Shown one piece after another: positions 6,135 to 6,492 of a DNA stretch of 6,492 nucleotides. The notes under the pieces are model-generated. The model was not told the DNA's origin and ran no database searches. It saw only the letters and a list, made by a program, of their open reading frames with translations. The DNA comes from Candidatus Latescibacterota bacterium (GTDB lineage: Bacteria; Latescibacterota; MVCY01): positions 1 to 6,492 of the forward strand of contig JAUWEO010000105.1 of the NCBI GenBank assembly GCA_030608245.1, written 5' to 3'. Numbering within the stretch: position 1 is the first letter of the stretch; each line of letters begins with the position of its first letter. Both the position numbers and the translations under genes were made by a program.

Positions 6135-6140
6135 TTTGAT

Positions 6141-6492
6141 ATGAAAAAGACAATTCGTAAAAAAATGGAACAAAAAGAGAAGCTTCTTCTTAGTGTTATA
6201 AGAGAAAATCAACCCATCTCTCGCACCAAACTCAATCAAATAACTAATATTCGCTTAGGTACAATTACTGATTTAATTAAGAACCTGAAAGAGGACGGTT
6301 TTATTGTTGAGAAAGGAACGGAGAAATCTTTACGAGGCCGGAAACAATCTCTACTAAGAATTAATGGAGAAAGATACTTTGCCTTAGGCCTGGAATTCGA
6401 TGCTGAGAAAATCACTGCTGTTTTGATTGACCTCAATAGCCAGATTAGAAAAGAAAGCGAAGCTGAAATTGGGGAAGATAAAGGGAGAGAAT
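6141..6492 (+). CDS. ROK-family transcriptional regulator, N-terminal part (3' end outside window)
   Basis: The first 117 codons of a ROK repressor, cut by the right edge. Residues about 10-65 form a winged helix-turn-helix: LLLSVIRENQPISRTKLNQ (15-33) leads into a recognition helix around IRLGTITDLIKNLKEDG (37-53). The wing ends in RGRKQSLLRIN (65-75), the usual junction into the ROK fold. FALGLEFDAEKITAVLIDLN (80-99) is the first beta-hairpin of the actin-like sugar-binding domain. ROK repressors (NagC, XylR, Mlc) bind operator DNA and respond to sugars or sugar phosphates. The ATG at 6141 has no Shine-Dalgarno; a second ATG at 6165 lacks one too. The promoter position supports 6141 with a leaderless mRNA. 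By hand count the GC content over 6121-6420 is about 35%, lower than its neighbours. It is divergent from the aminotransferase, which is its likeliest target. The effector domain is mostly missing, so the inducer cannot be guessed. Confidence 0.9.
   Translation, partial: MKKTIRKKMEQKEKLLLSVIRENQPISRTKLNQITNIRLGTITDLIKNLKEDGFIVEKGTEKSLRGRKQSLLRINGERYFALGLEFDAEKITAVLIDLNSQIRKESEAEIGEDKGRE

Larger units (their letters stand above)
5782..6140. other. Divergent regulatory region between aminotransferase and ROK regulator
   Basis: These 359 bases contain a minus-strand promoter (5903-5931) with a leader of about 115 nt for the aminotransferase, and a plus-strand promoter (6106-6134) directly abutting the ROK start codon. 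Between them lie an A8 tract (5934-5941), which sits as a T-tract just upstream of the aminotransferase -35 box and may act like an UP element. There is also a TGAGGC/GCCTCA inverted repeat (5991-6010) and an 8-bp palindrome AGACGTCT (6025-6032). Base composition turns A/T-rich toward the ROK gene. No protein-coding gene is supportable here. Confidence 0.6.

Noticed and set aside
6039..6436. Two 66-residue minus-strand ORFs over the ROK promoter and gene
   Set aside because: Both are antisense to the ROK coding frame or its promoter, lack ribosome sites, and are typical of open frames in A/T-rich DNA.
1..6492. CRISPR array, tRNA or rRNA genes, insertion sequence ends
   Set aside because: No regularly spaced repeats, cloverleaf-like segments, transposase frames or terminal inverted repeats with target duplications were seen on either strand.

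Overview
The window looks like a stretch of chromosome from a diderm (outer-membrane-bearing) bacterium. The main reason is a compact three-gene MCE/Mla-type lipid transporter (permease MlaE, ATPase MlaF, substrate-binding MlaD), a system that works between inner and outer membranes. Gene starts mostly carry good Shine-Dalgarno sites, and three near-consensus sigma70-type promoters (TTGACA, 17-bp spacer, TATAAT-like) can be read by eye. Nothing in the sequence fixes the taxon. The mix of Mla, DegT aminotransferase, Gfo/Idh/MocA and ROK genes would fit many uncultured Gram-negative lineages.

Layout, right to left, because all genes except one are on the minus strand. At the right edge a plus-strand ROK-family regulator (6141-6492, cut by the window end) is transcribed away from a minus-strand DegT/DnrJ/EryC1/StrS PLP-dependent aminotransferase (4549-5781). 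The 359-bp divergent region between them holds one promoter in each direction and small inverted repeats. The ROK promoter places the predicted transcription start on the A of the ATG, so this mRNA may be leaderless. After the aminotransferase comes a possible 45-codon small ORF (4402-4539). A new promoter (4278-4306) then drives mlaE (3468-4241), mlaF (2730-3458), mlaD (1843-2730) and a 12-helix MFS transporter (643-1827), which are tightly packed and probably one operon. After 160 bp without a clear promoter or terminator, a Gfo/Idh/MocA NAD(P)-dependent oxidoreductase starts at 482 and runs off the left edge.

How the genes may work together: MlaE, MlaF and MlaD should form an inner-membrane ABC lipid transporter, with MlaD projecting into the periplasm through a long helical C-terminal part. 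The MFS gene is the fourth gene of this unit, which raises the inferred possibility that it moves a related lipid or amphiphile. The aminotransferase, oxidoreductase and ROK regulator are typical of sugar, amino-sugar or cyclitol metabolism. The aminotransferase is the obvious regulatory target of its divergent neighbour. No RNA genes, insertion sequences, CRISPR arrays or clear rho-independent terminators were seen.
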